DNA of 41,291 bases from Fragilariopsis cylindrus CCMP1102 (lineage: Eukaryota; Bacillariophyta; Bacillariophyceae; Bacillariales; Bacillariaceae), in contig FMBT01000072.1 in NCBI GenBank assembly GCA_900095095.1, positions 1 through 41,291 on the forward strand, written 5' to 3'. A model generated the notes under the pieces. It made no database searches, was not told the DNA's origin, and saw only the letters and a list, made by a program, of their open reading frames with translations. Positions 21,471-32,692 of this stretch are shown here, piece after piece. Position numbers and translations under genes: made by a program. Within the stretch, counting starts at the first letter, position 1. Each line of letters opens with the position of its first letter.

Positions 21471-22951
21471 ATGAAAATTGATATATTGATTATTGATGCC
21501 ATGACAAATAATGCTAACAACAACTCAAAGAAAGACACAGAACAACTACACATCACAAGCACGGACCTTGTCTCGTCGATTATCGATGACACCAAGACCG
21601 ATAATAATGAAAGGATACACAATGAAGCTATCATCATGGAGATAGGCGAATCCGATGCTCCGAAAGAACAAATTGGTGTGAGAACAAGACGATCATCAGT
21701 GGTTAACGAAAAACGGAAATTTAAAAATTTACTGAGCGAAGAAGTTGGGATTCGCAATTCTGTCATGCACAGTCCAGGGGCACAGGGAAAGGGTGGTTTA
21801 ATCCATGTGGTTGGAGCTGCAATCGTCAATATGATTTCGGCATTTTTTATCTTCGTACTTTATCTTATAAGCTTGGAATCGTTACTTTCACTTGCATTAT
21901 GCATTTCTTTGACTATACACACATATAACATCGCTAAGTTCGATTCTACGTTTGATGGCAATACAATGAGCTGGACTCTTTTAACGTTCGCTGTTATTAC
22001 TCCTCTCTCTGCATCCATCGGGATGGCTTTCACACGAAGGGAGGGTATGTTTCGAATGGCCTGTATTACTTTATCTGCTTATTCCGACCAAAATATACCA
22101 TATTAACTCTTGACTCAGTACTAACCTTTCATCCATTATTCAAATTAATTATAGGTGCTCTTGGACAAATTGCCGACTTCAGAGCCACCATGGTTAATTT
22201 ATTATTTGCACACACATTCTGGGATTGGGGCAAAGTAGGAACCATACCATCGGGAAGAGCTGCATCCGACGTTGATTGGCTTCAATACACGGATGATGTT
22301 CTTTTTGCGATGATACGAATTTGTAGTGAACTGACTCGGCTTTTGACATTACCAAATGCTTCTCGTGCAAGACATCATGTCTTTCCATACGGTAAGAAAC
22401 AAAGAGAAGACGTTGCGACGGTATCAAGAAAGTTACATCGAAGTATTTTACATGATTTGACATATATTACAGAACGGTGTGAACTTCTTAAAAATGAAGG
22501 CTTACCACCCAATGAGGCTACACGTATTCGACAATGGGAACGCTTCCTCTCGATAGAAATAGAACAAATGCTCGTAATCAAAAAATATCGTACACCTCAG
22601 GCCTTGCGAAGTTTCGCTAGACTGTTCACTGTGTTTTTACCACCCTTTTATGCTCCATATTACGGTCAATTGGCAGTTAATCTAAAAAGTTTGGGTTTGG
22701 GCATAACCTTTTCGATGCTAACATCCATTGCATTAACGTCATTGTTTGAAAGTATGAGTCAGATGGAAGATCCATTTGTGGGAAGTAGACTCGATTGCAT
22801 TGACGTTGAATCGGAACTACGTGATGAATTTTTGGTCATACTTCTCGATATTCGGGACCGTCGTTTTCCTGATGCTCATCCCTTTGAGATGGATCTTCGG
22901 ATACCAAAGACTAATCATGGACCCGTGATCCGACTCATGCAAGCATATTAG
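21471..22951 (+). CDS. Multi-pass membrane protein, bestrophin-like family (tentative)
   Basis: Two exons (21471-22044 and 22155-22951) joined at a phase-1 GT-AG intron of 110 bp, giving 456 residues; an internal ATG at 21501 is an equally good start. A hydrophilic N-terminus precedes hydrophobic segments at about 111-150 and 168-187. A long helical cytoplasmic stretch follows (TDDVLFAMIRICSELTRLL, SILHDLTYITERCELL, RIRQWERFLSIEIEQML). After it come a hydrophobic pair around 345-395 (ARLFTVFLPPFYAPYYGQLA, LGITFSMLTSIALTSLFESM) and MEDPFVG..LDCIDVESEL. I know this pattern from protist proteins annotated as bestrophin-like anion channels, but the link is weak by eye. Divergent from the zinc transporter. 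Frame intact. Confidence 0.55.
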
Positions 22952-23274
22952 CAACAAATGCTACGAAACAAGTTGTAATATACGTATCACAAAAAAGGAA
23001 TGCTTTATCTGCAAGAGCGTTTGTAATGCTGCTGAAATTGGTACAGCGCAAACAATTTTTCTGCGATCTATAACCAAACAAACATTTCAATGCTATTATG
23101 GCTTGTATCACACAAATGCTTTCGTATAGATTTACACACTCAAGCAAAACGCGTATGTATCTATCTGTCGAAAACCTAAATAAAAAGCTATCCATCTTTA
23201 TTATTTTATAATTTGTTCGTAATCGATGCATTTTAAAGTGTTGCTACTATTTTATGTTTTTTATTTTTCAATTG
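22952..23274. other. Convergent intergenic region
   Basis: 3' flanks of the bestrophin-like gene (+) and the adenylyltransferase-like gene (-). Nothing recognisable. Confidence 0.4.
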
Positions 23275-24789
23275 TCAGATAGATGACTTTGCCTCTTGCT
23301 CTTGTTGTTTTTGTTCTCGTCTTTTTTGTCTTTCCCTACGCCTACGCCGCAATGACGTACTACTCATGCCATGTGGTTCGGTCCGGCGTGTGCACAGCAA
23401 TGTCAATGGTTTCAGTCCCAACGTTTCTTTTCGATGTTCGTTCAGTTTATGACCATTATCTAAGGTTTCGTGGCTTAACACTAATGCATCAAAATTAGGA
23501 CCTTCATCTAATGTACCCGGTGGACCGTATTCATCGGCAAGTGGTATGAACCGTACCCGATTCTTCATCCCCGGTGCGAGCCGATAGACGAAGTCTTGTA
23601 CAATTCCCATTCGTTCTTGTAGGTTTGGAATGTCCTCGCTAAATGATTTGTTTCCTAACATTTCGTCTACTGTGACCCCGATCAATAGTTCACCACTACG
23701 TGGACTGACAGAGGAAACAGCCAATGTTAATAATTTACGATGCCCATAATGCATTCCATCAAATGTACCCGCAACAGCAACTTTTTCAAATAGACTTTTT
23801 GTTGGTATGCGTGCTCCACCAATTATACTCCCGTAAATATTACCTTCGTCGTCGTCGTCGTCGCCGTCGTTGTTACTATTTTTACCACCAATATTATTGG
23901 TATTCATATTTCTGTCATTTTTATCTTCATCTTCATCGTCAGTGCTGTCATCATCCAAAAATGCAACATTGTTGTTTGATTGCCATTTACTCGATGCACC
24001 CTTCGGCCAAGGTTCGACATGAACGGCAACAACAGGTGAGAGATTGCTATTTTCTCGATTGGCATTGATTGCAGCAACGTGCGCATCCAATCCTCCTGTA
24101 CCCTCACTAAATTGGAATTGTTTCCCCCGACCCATAGCCGATCCTGAAACCCACCCACAGATTGAATCATGACTACAAATCGAATCAAGATCGGGAGCAA
24201 CATCATTTATCCATGATTCAGGTGCTGCATTAGGTAGGTTTTGTGGATAAACAACTACGTCACAAAAATCACAATCAAGATCAATATCATCATCATTATT
24301 ATCACTCAGAGATACCGCATCCCATAAGGTTGAATATACCTCCCCCACATATCGACGTAGTCGTGCCAATGATGGTGATGGCTTATCATCATTTTGACAA
24401 CGTAATACGACACTCAATTTGCTAGTATATTGAATGGCTTGATTCAAAATAGCCTCATTGGCGATCTTATCGGTGGAGGTATATGGCATATTCAAAATAG
24501 CTATCGTATGTTTGAATCGTTTTTGATTGTTGTTGCTTTCTTTATGGGCTTTACAGCACGTCAATGAAGATTTATAATTGCCGGTCGTCGTCGAAAAAAA
24601 GGTATGCTGTCGTCGTATCCTACTAAATGAAGTTGTACGGAACGTGGATAATGATGATATCGTTGTTGTCGTCGTCGTCGCCGTGAAACTATTTACCGTC
24701 AAGACAACCATCGATAAAACAATAAAAAGTACGAAAGATAGAAATAATTTCCATTTTCTTGTCCGTCTTGTATTGGTAAAGAATGCCAT
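23275..24789 (-). CDS. Phosphopantetheine adenylyltransferase-like protein (CoA synthesis)
   Basis: Would join 4'-phosphopantetheine and ATP to give dephospho-CoA, the fourth step of CoA synthesis. Single exon, 504 residues. The nucleotidyltransferase core begins at about residue 335 with VAVAGTFDGMHYGHRKLL, containing the HxGH catalytic motif; GELLIGVTVDEMLGNK follows, and MSSTSLRRR near 472-482 matches the family's C-terminal SST-x2-R motif. The domain before it (HTIAILNMPYTSTDKIANEA, LDAHVAAINANR) resembles the extra N-terminal region of eukaryotic COASY proteins. The N-terminus has a signal-anchor-like helix (LFLSFVLFIVLSMVVLTVNS), then Phe and a Thr/Ser/Arg-rich stretch, which could be a bipartite plastid presequence. 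A poly-acidic/Asn linker lies at about 275-325. No dephospho-CoA kinase domain follows, unlike animal COASY. Frame intact. Confidence 0.8.
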   Translation of the reverse strand: MAFFTNTRRTRKWKLFLSFVLFIVLSMVVLTVNSFTATTTTTTISSLSTFRTTSFSRIRRQHTFFSTTTGNYKSSLTCCKAHKESNNNQKRFKHTIAILNMPYTSTDKIANEAILNQAIQYTSKLSVVLRCQNDDKPSPSLARLRRYVGEVYSTLWDAVSLSDNNDDDIDLDCDFCDVVVYPQNLPNAAPESWINDVAPDLDSICSHDSICGWVSGSAMGRGKQFQFSEGTGGLDAHVAAINANRENSNLSPVVAVHVEPWPKGASSKWQSNNNVAFLDDDSTDDEDEDKNDRNMNTNNIGGKNSNNDGDDDDDEGNIYGSIIGGARIPTKSLFEKVAVAGTFDGMHYGHRKLLTLAVSSVSPRSGELLIGVTVDEMLGNKSFSEDIPNLQERMGIVQDFVYRLAPGMKNRVRFIPLADEYGPPGTLDEGPNFDALVLSHETLDNGHKLNEHRKETLGLKPLTLLCTRRTEPHGMSSTSLRRRRRERQKRREQKQQEQEAKSSI

Positions 24790-25530
24790 TTTTGCTGTTT
24801 GATATTGTTGTTACGGTTGTTATACTGTATGGGATGGATACAATGTCGTTGGTTGATTGATGATATTCTCAAGTATTTCGGCGATATTCCAACACTACGG
24901 ATTTTTAATTCTTTTTCTCCCGATTTTCCTCCTATTTAAAAGTCGAATCAATCTAGGTAGAATCAAGTTCGATGCTTTCTGTACCCGCTCTGAATGAGTC
25001 TGAGTAAAAGTAGGCTCTACTAAGATTAGCAGCAAGTCTACCTTAAACTAACTTCGATGGACAATACAGGAAGGATATGATGTTGGGTGATATCATCAAT
25101 TTGAGGAGGGCTTTTTATGCGGTTGATATCTTTTTCATTACTACTGTACCTACTGTATACTACTACGTACTACAATCATTCGTACCTAGATTTGTCAAGC
25201 ACGTGTACACGTCACTACAGATGTCAACGCACAAAAAATTGTCGCGGCTGAGTCGAGCTAGTCGAACTTGTTTTAGTCATTAATTTTTAAACATTCAACG
25301 ACACTTTATTTTGACGATGATGGTGAACATAAACGGTAGGACATTATTTCAATATCCGAATGAATCCGATTGTTGTACTTTGCCTACAGTATCAAAACGC
25401 AGTAGTAACTAGCTAGAGAATTCATCTCATTTTCGCTCTGTGGTTGTTAAAACAACAAGAGACTGACTGACCGAAGAGAGGCGCTACGCTGAAAAAGAAA
25501 AAGAGCAACAGAAATAAAAAATTAAATATT
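24790..25530. other. Divergent intergenic region
   Basis: Shared upstream region of the adenylyltransferase-like gene (-) and the p24 gene (+). An open frame at 25077-25283 shows no protein-like pattern. Confidence 0.4.
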
Positions 25531-26542
25531 ATGGTCACTCTAGCACGACGACGTTTATTTGTTTCCCTTTTCTTGTGGACAATAAATTTCAATTTTTTTT
25601 GCCTTTTCGGTATTTATGGTCATCCACAATTTCTAGTAAACAGCGGAAAACCCAAATGTTTTTCCGTTGAAGTTCCAAAAGAAACAATGGTTAAAATACA
25701 TTACGAAGCTGCTGGTACGTACGTTGCGTGTAATAATAATAATAATATATGTGTATTGGATGCGTTTGTGTGTTTGTGGTACAAGCCTTGTCAAGTCAAG
25801 TCAAGTCTAGCAGTCTTTAATATTAACTAATAGAATTGTCATTTCCCCCCTTCTTTTCTATAATCATCATTCAAAAAATAAAATCACACACAACACACAC
25901 ACACACACAACAAACAACAAAAGACATCGATGTGAATAAAGATTCAAAACGATATTCTCCAACATACATTACACTGTTAGAGAAACCAATAGAAACAATT
26001 GAGGACCAACGACTTGAACGTGCAACTGACGATGATGAAAATATAGTTCAACGTAAAAGCAAGTAAAAGATCGTGCTAAACATAAACCAAAACCGGTATC
26101 ACAAGAAATTACTGAGTATGCTGGTTCGTTTTTACATCGTATCCACGTTGAGGATGCAATTGTTGATGTATGTATCCGTGCGTCTAAAGCAAGTCCACAA
26201 AAACCAATGATATTTCATCTACGAATAGAAGAATTAGATGAGGATGTAATGGATGAATTTGAACAAGAAAAGGCAGATAATATGCGGCCACCATTATTAG
26301 GTGTAGAACATCATTGGTCATTTATGGAAACACAATTGAATCGGATAGAACATGAGATGCATACAATCATTAAGGAAGCTGATTTTTTTCGTGAACGTGA
26401 TGCATTATATCATCAACAAACAGATGAATTGCATAAGGCGACATTATTTTGGCCCATCCTACATTGTATGGTTCTTGTAGTGACTGGATTTACACAGGCG
26501 AATCATATTATTAGTTTCTTTAAAACAAGACGGATCATATAA
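25531..26542 (+). CDS. p24/TMED family cargo receptor (emp24/GOLD)
   Basis: A type I membrane protein of COPI/COPII vesicles that sorts cargo between ER and Golgi. Exon 1 (25531-25714) encodes a signal peptide and the start of the GOLD domain (NSGKPKCFSVEVPKETMVKI, matching the family's KCF.EE(V/I)PK start). A 209-bp intron in phase 1 follows, containing an AC repeat; exon 2 begins at 25924. The frame breaks at about 26060 (AGCAAGTAAAAG); adding one A restores it (KSK-VKDRAKHK). After the break come AGSFLHRIHVEDAIVDVCIR, a luminal coiled coil (ETQLNRIEHEMHTIIKEADF), one transmembrane helix (LFWPILHCMVLVVTGFTQ) and a short tail FFKTRRII carrying the FF and basic sorting signals of p24 proteins. 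About 267 residues. Confidence 0.85.
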
Positions 26543-27071
26543 TAACATAACTGTTAATTGTATAGTGTGAGGTGTGAGGGGTGTAAATAAAAATGTCCTA
26601 GGACCATTAGATCCTATATATATATATATATATATATATTGTGATATCATCATCTATTGAATGTAATTATAATAATTTATAACATTCTGGCAATTATTCG
26701 CAAAAACAAATTGTCGAAAAAAATGATCTACTACTGTATCTTTATCGATGATTGATCAATGTATTATACTTATCTTTATAGTACAGTATTGAAAACTTGA
26801 AAACTTAAAATGTTTGAATTCCGTTCAACATTATGATGGACAGCATAACTATCTATTCAACAGTACGTACTTTAAGTATTCTGTATCCAATAGCAAAAAC
26901 TACGTGAAATGTATATGTTTAGTTTTTTTCTAATGGGCGAGAGTATCACTAGTATAAGGATTAATTTCAAAACCAGATTATTATTATTCATTACTTCTAT
27001 TCAATATGGATTGTGTAATATTACAGAATAATTTTCTATTTATTTCGTTCTTACCCCCTTTTCTATCTCTC
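26543..27071. other. Convergent intergenic region with (TA)n
   Basis: 3' flanks of the p24 gene (+) and the MYB gene (-). A TA microsatellite lies at about 26615-26639; otherwise AT-rich sequence with nothing recognised. Confidence 0.45.
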
Positions 27072-29857
27072 CTATTGCTGAATGCCAACCAAAGGATCAA
27101 GACGTTGTCGTTTTGGTGTCAAACCATTTGTTGCAGTTTCTGTTGCTGTATTATCCTCTTCTTTGATTTGACGTTTTCCGTTCTGCTTGACCGATGACTT
27201 AGGTACGACATTGGTAGAAAGTTTGGCAAAAGGACTCCTAGTAGAATCAGATTTCTTTACTGACAGAGTTAATCTAGCCGCGACCGAAGGCGAGAAAGAA
27301 GGTGTATAATCGCCGGCGTTACTGTTAGGAGAGAAACCAAGTTGTCTTCCCCAATCACTATCAAAACCAACAAATGGACTCATACCACCTGCAAATGGAC
27401 TCATACCGGCCATTAAACTTCTGCTGGAGCTAATTGAATTCTGCGTTACGGCGCAAGGCGTTCGGCTTCCTGTCTTGAACGGAGTAGAAGTATCCACATC
27501 AGTGAAGTCAGACGATAATTTCGGCAATAATTTCGTTGCAGAGTCGGTTACATTACTTTCGTCTTCTAATCTTAATTTATCGTCATCGTCTTCTTCTGAT
27601 CTATCAGCAAAATGAATAGAGCGGGTAACGGTAGATGGTGTTTTATCGCATTTCAACGCTGATTCAAGTTCGATCTCGTCAGTCTCCGCAGAGTATCTCT
27701 TAAATCCCTTGTACGAAAGAGGGGATATTGATACTCTATTTGATTTCATGCGTTGGATACATGCACTATTGGAGGAGCCTGTGGTGTCAGTCACCATATT
27801 TCCAATCGTAAATTTCATTACACGAGCAGGTGTCCTCGAGCACGGGGTCTTCGCAACTTTGCGACTGTCGTCTTCAGTGAGTTCAGTGAACAAGGCTTTG
27901 TTCAGACTTAGGTTCTCTTCAGGAGAAAGCTCATTGAGCATTTCATTGCCCCCATCGTAGAAAGATTCAAAAGCACCTCGTAGCGTTGACAAAGGAGTCA
28001 TCCCATGGATATTCATTCCTTCAGGACTATACAATCCCATCATGCTTAGACTTCCACCTGTAGGTTTTGGCGAGGTATGGTAGGCCTTTTGGGCACTAGT
28101 AGCAAGAAACGATACTGCAGGATCGGGGCTTTTGCCTGACCTTGAATATAATGCGGTGATACTAGACGCATTTTCCCTTAAGGGTGTCTTTGGCTTATTT
28201 GAAGTTGGTCTAGGAGCAAGCGGAACATGTTTTGGACGGATTTCTGTCGTTCCTTTGACAAATGATGCTTGGGGTGGATAGGGCATCATATTTGGATCCG
28301 TGCCTTGTGGACCATAGGGCATGTCACGAGAATACATGGGGTGGGGTGGCATACCAGGATAAGGAGGTGGTGCCATTCCGTACGGCAGATAATTGAGGGA
28401 CATAGATAGAGGTCCCAATAGTTGGGACCGCTTATCTCTTCGGTTTTTCTTGGCGGTACTACCCTTCTTTGCCGTACTACGATCAGCTTTACTCATTTTT
28501 TTCCCAGTACTATCTCTCCCCCGAACTGCATTAAGGACACCTTCCAAATCACCCATGAAATCGAATCGTCCGTCTTCAGTGTAATGGATATTGGTCTCAT
28601 CTACACCTTGTTTCCTGGCTAGAAACTTTTCAATCTTTCTTCGCATAGATGAATTCCAATGATTTTTAATGGCGTTATCCGTTCTGTTGTATCCAAATAT
28701 ATATATCATGGTCAAAAGAGTTTTAGTAAGTGACGAGTTTTGGATTATGATTGATTTTGGAGAATTAAAGGAAAACACAATTAATTAAAGGACAGGAGAG
28801 TTTTTACGTACCGTCCTGGCAACATCTTTGCAATCTCAGCCCATCGATTACCAAGTGTTATATGTGATTCCAATATTGTTCTGTCCTCATCTTCTTTCCA
28901 TGCCTCTTTTGAAATGTCCGGGTTTAGATGATTATGCCAGCGTTCACGGCATTGCTTTCCGATTCTTCCCGGAAGATTAGTTGCAATCAAGGACCATTTC
29001 TTTGCTCCATGCTTCTTCACAAGCTCAACCACCTTGCGATCTTCCTCAGCTGTCCATGGACCCTTTACCAAGGATGGCTTCAAGACCTTTTGCCAACGAT
29101 GTAAGCATTGAACCTCACTACGACCAGGTAGTCGCGAAGAAATGAGTTTCCAGTTCTTGGCTCCATGTTCCTCTACTGCCTCCTTTAGAGTTTCATCTTC
29201 GTGCTTGGTCCATTTGATTGCCTGTTTCTTCCCCCCACTTGCTGCGGTATATGGGCCCACACCTGGAGTGGATGTATGATGATGAGGCATCGCACCAATA
29301 GGCATAGGTGGCATCGGTGGAAGAAGCATTGGTGGTCCACCGTTCTGTTTTTTCCCGTCTGCACTGTACGGCCTAACTTTGACGAAGTAGATGAACTGTT
29401 GGGAGCTCCTCCTCCATTAGAAGACGAGGACTTAGTAGACGATCTCGAATTCTTCGTGTTGGTAGTAGGTGGCAAAGGTCGATAAGGTAGATATCCTCCA
29501 CTAGGATGATGGTAAAAGTGTGGATGGGGAGGATAGCTCATACGATGATGCGGTGGTGGAGGCAGATTACTTCCAGCATATGGTCCTTTTGGGTTGTATG
29601 CTGGATGCCCTTGTGGTGGAATCGGCATCATCGGATACATATGTGGAGGTGGAGGATGTCGGTATTGTGCAGCGTGGTCTTTACCCATTTTTCGAACGGT
29701 GGTGAGATTGAACAGGATGCGTTTTTCCTTTATTACTATTAGAACTTGCGTTTGCGTATGCCTTTAATTGAGGCGGCTGTTGTTGCGATGGTTTCAGCGG
29801 CAGTGGCTTTGCACTTGGCGGTGGCCCCTGCGAAGCTGGTGCAGATTTTCCCTCCAT
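27072..29857 (-). CDS. MYB3R: Three-repeat MYB transcription factor (R1R2R3, MYB3R type)
   Basis: A nuclear DNA-binding regulator; this class often controls cell-cycle genes in plants and animals. The start is probably the ATG at 29857 (MEGKSAPASQGPPPSAKPLP); the frame shifts at an A5 run near 29690, and a second break at an A6 run near 29350 separates the Pro/His-rich N-terminus from the MYB repeats. R1 (KWTKHEDETLKEAVEEHG), R2 (KGPWTAEEDRKVVELVKKHG) and R3 (KEAWKEDEDRTILESHITLG) each carry the three spaced aromatic residues, with the usual first-Trp change in R3. A phase-2 intron (28684-28811) splits R3 at PGR|TDNAIKNHW, a conserved junction. A long Ser/Thr-rich C-terminus with many TP/SP sites ends at 27072. 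About 886 residues. Divergent from RIOX1. Confidence 0.9.
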
Positions 29858-30516
29858 ATAACAAAAATAAGAATAACGGAAGCTATTATTTACTATCTAA
29901 CGACACTCGACTAGACACAATTGCAACTAGAATGAACAGATACCGTACTCGTTTATAGCTTAGCTTGGAGTCAGATTGTCTTTTGCAAGATGTGTAATTG
30001 GTTTTTTGTATGGGAGCATAGATTTGTGTGAGAAGGAAGAGTTTACAAACAAGGCACGTCATGACGTGCCTTGTTTGTTAGTTCGTGTTGGAGGGTGGAG
30101 TGAAGGAAAAATGAAGCAATGCCTCGCAGATAATTTAAATTTTTACCCACGATTTGAATGTTTATGTTGCATACATGGTCGTATAAAAAGAATACCAAAA
30201 CGTAACGGTAAACGCGTGCCGACCTAGAATCAGGAGGTAGAGTTAGGGTTACTGTAGGCTATTCTGAGTTCGCAGTCACAGATTTTCGCACTATGTTAGT
30301 CCTAATTAAGTTTTCGTCAACGAGAGCATACCCACCAATCATCCCTGCAATCATGCGAAAATAAATTTGAAATTACTTCGAAGTAGTTTGCAAATCACGT
30401 ATTTTTTAATCCTTCCGTATTAAAAGATTGGATTTTCAATTTTCTTCATCAGCATCAACGAAGAATATACTTGTAATTGTGCTTGCCAACTACATGTATA
30501 CATCGATAAGAAGAAT
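29858..30516. other. Divergent MYB / RIOX1 promoter region
   Basis: A spacer of 659 bases between two start codons pointing away from each other. It contains the 34-bp perfect palindrome at 30045-30078. Other open frames show no protein-like pattern. Confidence 0.5.
30045..30078. promoter_or_regulatory. 34-bp perfect palindrome with ACGTCA/TGACGT core
   Basis: ACAAACAAGGCACGTCA is followed immediately by its exact reverse complement, with no loop. The centre holds two back-to-back bZIP-type half sites (ACGTCA and TGACGT). It lies about 190 bases from the MYB start and about 440 from the RIOX1 start. A dimeric-factor binding site shared by both genes is plausible; the function is inferred. 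Confidence 0.6.
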
Positions 30517-32547
30517 ATGAAACCAACATCAGACCAAGTAAGCGGTAATGACGGCGGCGGCGGTGGAATGTCACGGGCCGCACAGAAACGAGCGAAGAAG
30601 AAGAAGAAACAATCGCCTGTACAAGACGATGACGACAATAACAATAACAATAACAATAACAATAAAGCCAATTCTTCAGCTAATAATACAATGGCACCAA
30701 CATGTCAGCGGCAAGAAAAGAAAGCCGAAATATGATAAGGAAAGTGTGGAAACATCTAACAGGAACAGGAACAAAAAGACATCGTCGTTAAACGATATTG
30801 ATGAAGACGACGAAATGACATCAGCGGCAGCTACTCTTACACCATCATCTGCAGTTGCATCAACACCTATGTGTTCCCTCCTGACTTATCTTTATCAGAA
30901 ATCCTTTTGTTGGAAGAATGCAAAGACGAAGCATCATCAAAAAAGCTTAGACGTATGACTACAACGCAACGAGCAGCTTGTCTTTTTCAGAGTATTCTGG
31001 CACCAATCACCCTAGAAGAATTTTATAAGGATTACTTCGAAAGAAACCTTTATTTATAAGTTCTGAATCTGTAAGAATAAATCTCGATTCAATGGATTGT
31101 TAACACTAGAAAGTATCAAAAAAATTACGAAAAACACCCGTTGTATTATGGCCGTGATCTAAATGTGACCAAGTACAAGAAGGGGTCGGATGGAGTTAAA
31201 CGACGCATTACTCTAGATAAAACCGCCGCCGACGACGACGACAACAACGATGAAGAGAACGACGAATCTAGTAGCGGAGTACTAGTAAAAATTCAGATTT
31301 GTGGTCAAACTATGATAAGGGTTGTACAATTCGACTGCTACGGCCTCATAAGCATTGTGATGCGATCCAATCTCTCTTAAGTACACTTGAAGTTGAATTC
31401 CAATGTATGATTGGAGCAAATGCATATTTGACACCACCACGATCATCGCAGGGGTTTGCTCCACATTATGATGACATTGATGCATTTTGCCTTCATTACA
31501 GGGAAGTAAACGATGGAAGGTTTATAAACCTACCATAAAACTTCCACGGACCAGTTCAGAAGATTTTACAACAGAGGATCTCGAGGATATGGAACCAGTT
31601 TTAGATGTAACGTTAATGAAGGCGATCTACTATACATGCCAAGGGGGTATATCCATCAGGCATGTACCTTAAACGACAACAGTCATCATTCGATCCATTT
31701 AACTATTTCGGCTATGCAGCAATGGGCTTGGGTTGACTTGATGGAAATTGTGGTACCCGATGCTTTAAATGCTGCCGCTATGAGTGAATCTTCTACTAGC
31801 CTTCGAAAGGGACTACCGCAAGGCTTTATGGAGTATATGGGTGTTATGTATGAAGAACCTAACGATGAAAAACTCCCTGATACTTTAAAAATCGCCGGTC
31901 AAGAAGAAAAACGGGTAGTAATAAACTACAACTACGAACTCTTCTTCGAGAACAATTCAAAATTAGAGCCAAAAGAGGATAATGGAAGTCGCCGAGACTG
32001 CATGTACAATGCTCGATGCAGCTTGTGACGAAATGGCAACGAGATACATGTCGGAACGACAACCTCCTGCATTGCTGCCAAAGAAGTTACACTAACCTCA
32101 CAGGGAGATGAAACAGCTGATGAAAAGCCTATTCTACCAAATACGATGTGTCGATTAGTTCGTCCAGGAGTTGGAAGACTTGTACTCGAAGATGATAAGG
32201 CTATCGTCTACCATTGTTTTGATAATTCCAGAGAGTATCAGGGAAATCCTATTAGTCCAATGGAGTTTGAAATGGACGATGCAGCTTCCTTAGAACAACT
32301 CTTGACTACAGTAGAACCGGAGTGGATTCTAGTGAATGACTTATTCCATGATAGTATTGAGGACAAAATCCAAATCGTACAGTGTCTATATGACGAGGGA
32401 ATCATTGCTGTCAAACAGGCCGAAGAAGAAGAAGAAAGTGAATCAGAAGTAGAAGTAGAAGCACCCAACAAAAATCAAGCAGAAGAAATGAATCTCGAGC
32501 ACCCGCCAAAAAAAAGAAGTCACTCGCTCAAGCAGAGTAGAACGTGA
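30517..32547 (+). CDS. RIOX1: RIOX1/NO66-like JmjC ribosomal oxygenase, heavily frame-broken
   Basis: A 2-oxoglutarate/Fe(II) histidyl hydroxylase of ribosomal proteins (also reported as a histone demethylase), nucleolar in other eukaryotes. A Lys-rich N-terminus (SRAAQKRAKKKKKQ) leads to ITLEEFYKDYFER, then YYGRDLNVTKYKKG and GCTIRLLRPHKHCDAIQSLL. The cupin core follows: FAPHYDDIDAFCL with the HxD iron ligands, QGSKRWKVYKP, and GDLLYMPRGYIHQACTL with the distal His. The C-terminal winged-helix part (CRLVRPGVGRLVLEDDKAIV, EWILVNDLFHD) is intact from about 32100 to 32547. Between 30700 and 32090 the frame changes about eleven times, each needing one base, mostly at short homopolymers, while all signature residues remain. 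Convergent with WDR1 (145 bp apart). I take it as a real gene with sequence errors; a pseudogene is the alternative. Confidence 0.75.
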
Positions 32548-32692
32548 CTTTAATTCAAAATATTTAAAGAACAGTTTAAATTATTCTACAGATTTTTAAT
32601 CTTTTCATCTACACTATACTATTGATACTAGCTTGATGTAGCTATTATTCGTTTATTATACACTCTATACTTGGGGGACATGATTTAGTATT

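Noticed and set aside
25077..25283. + strand open frame of 68 codons upstream of the p24 gene
   Set aside because: No conserved pattern; it lies in a divergent promoter and is of a length expected by chance.
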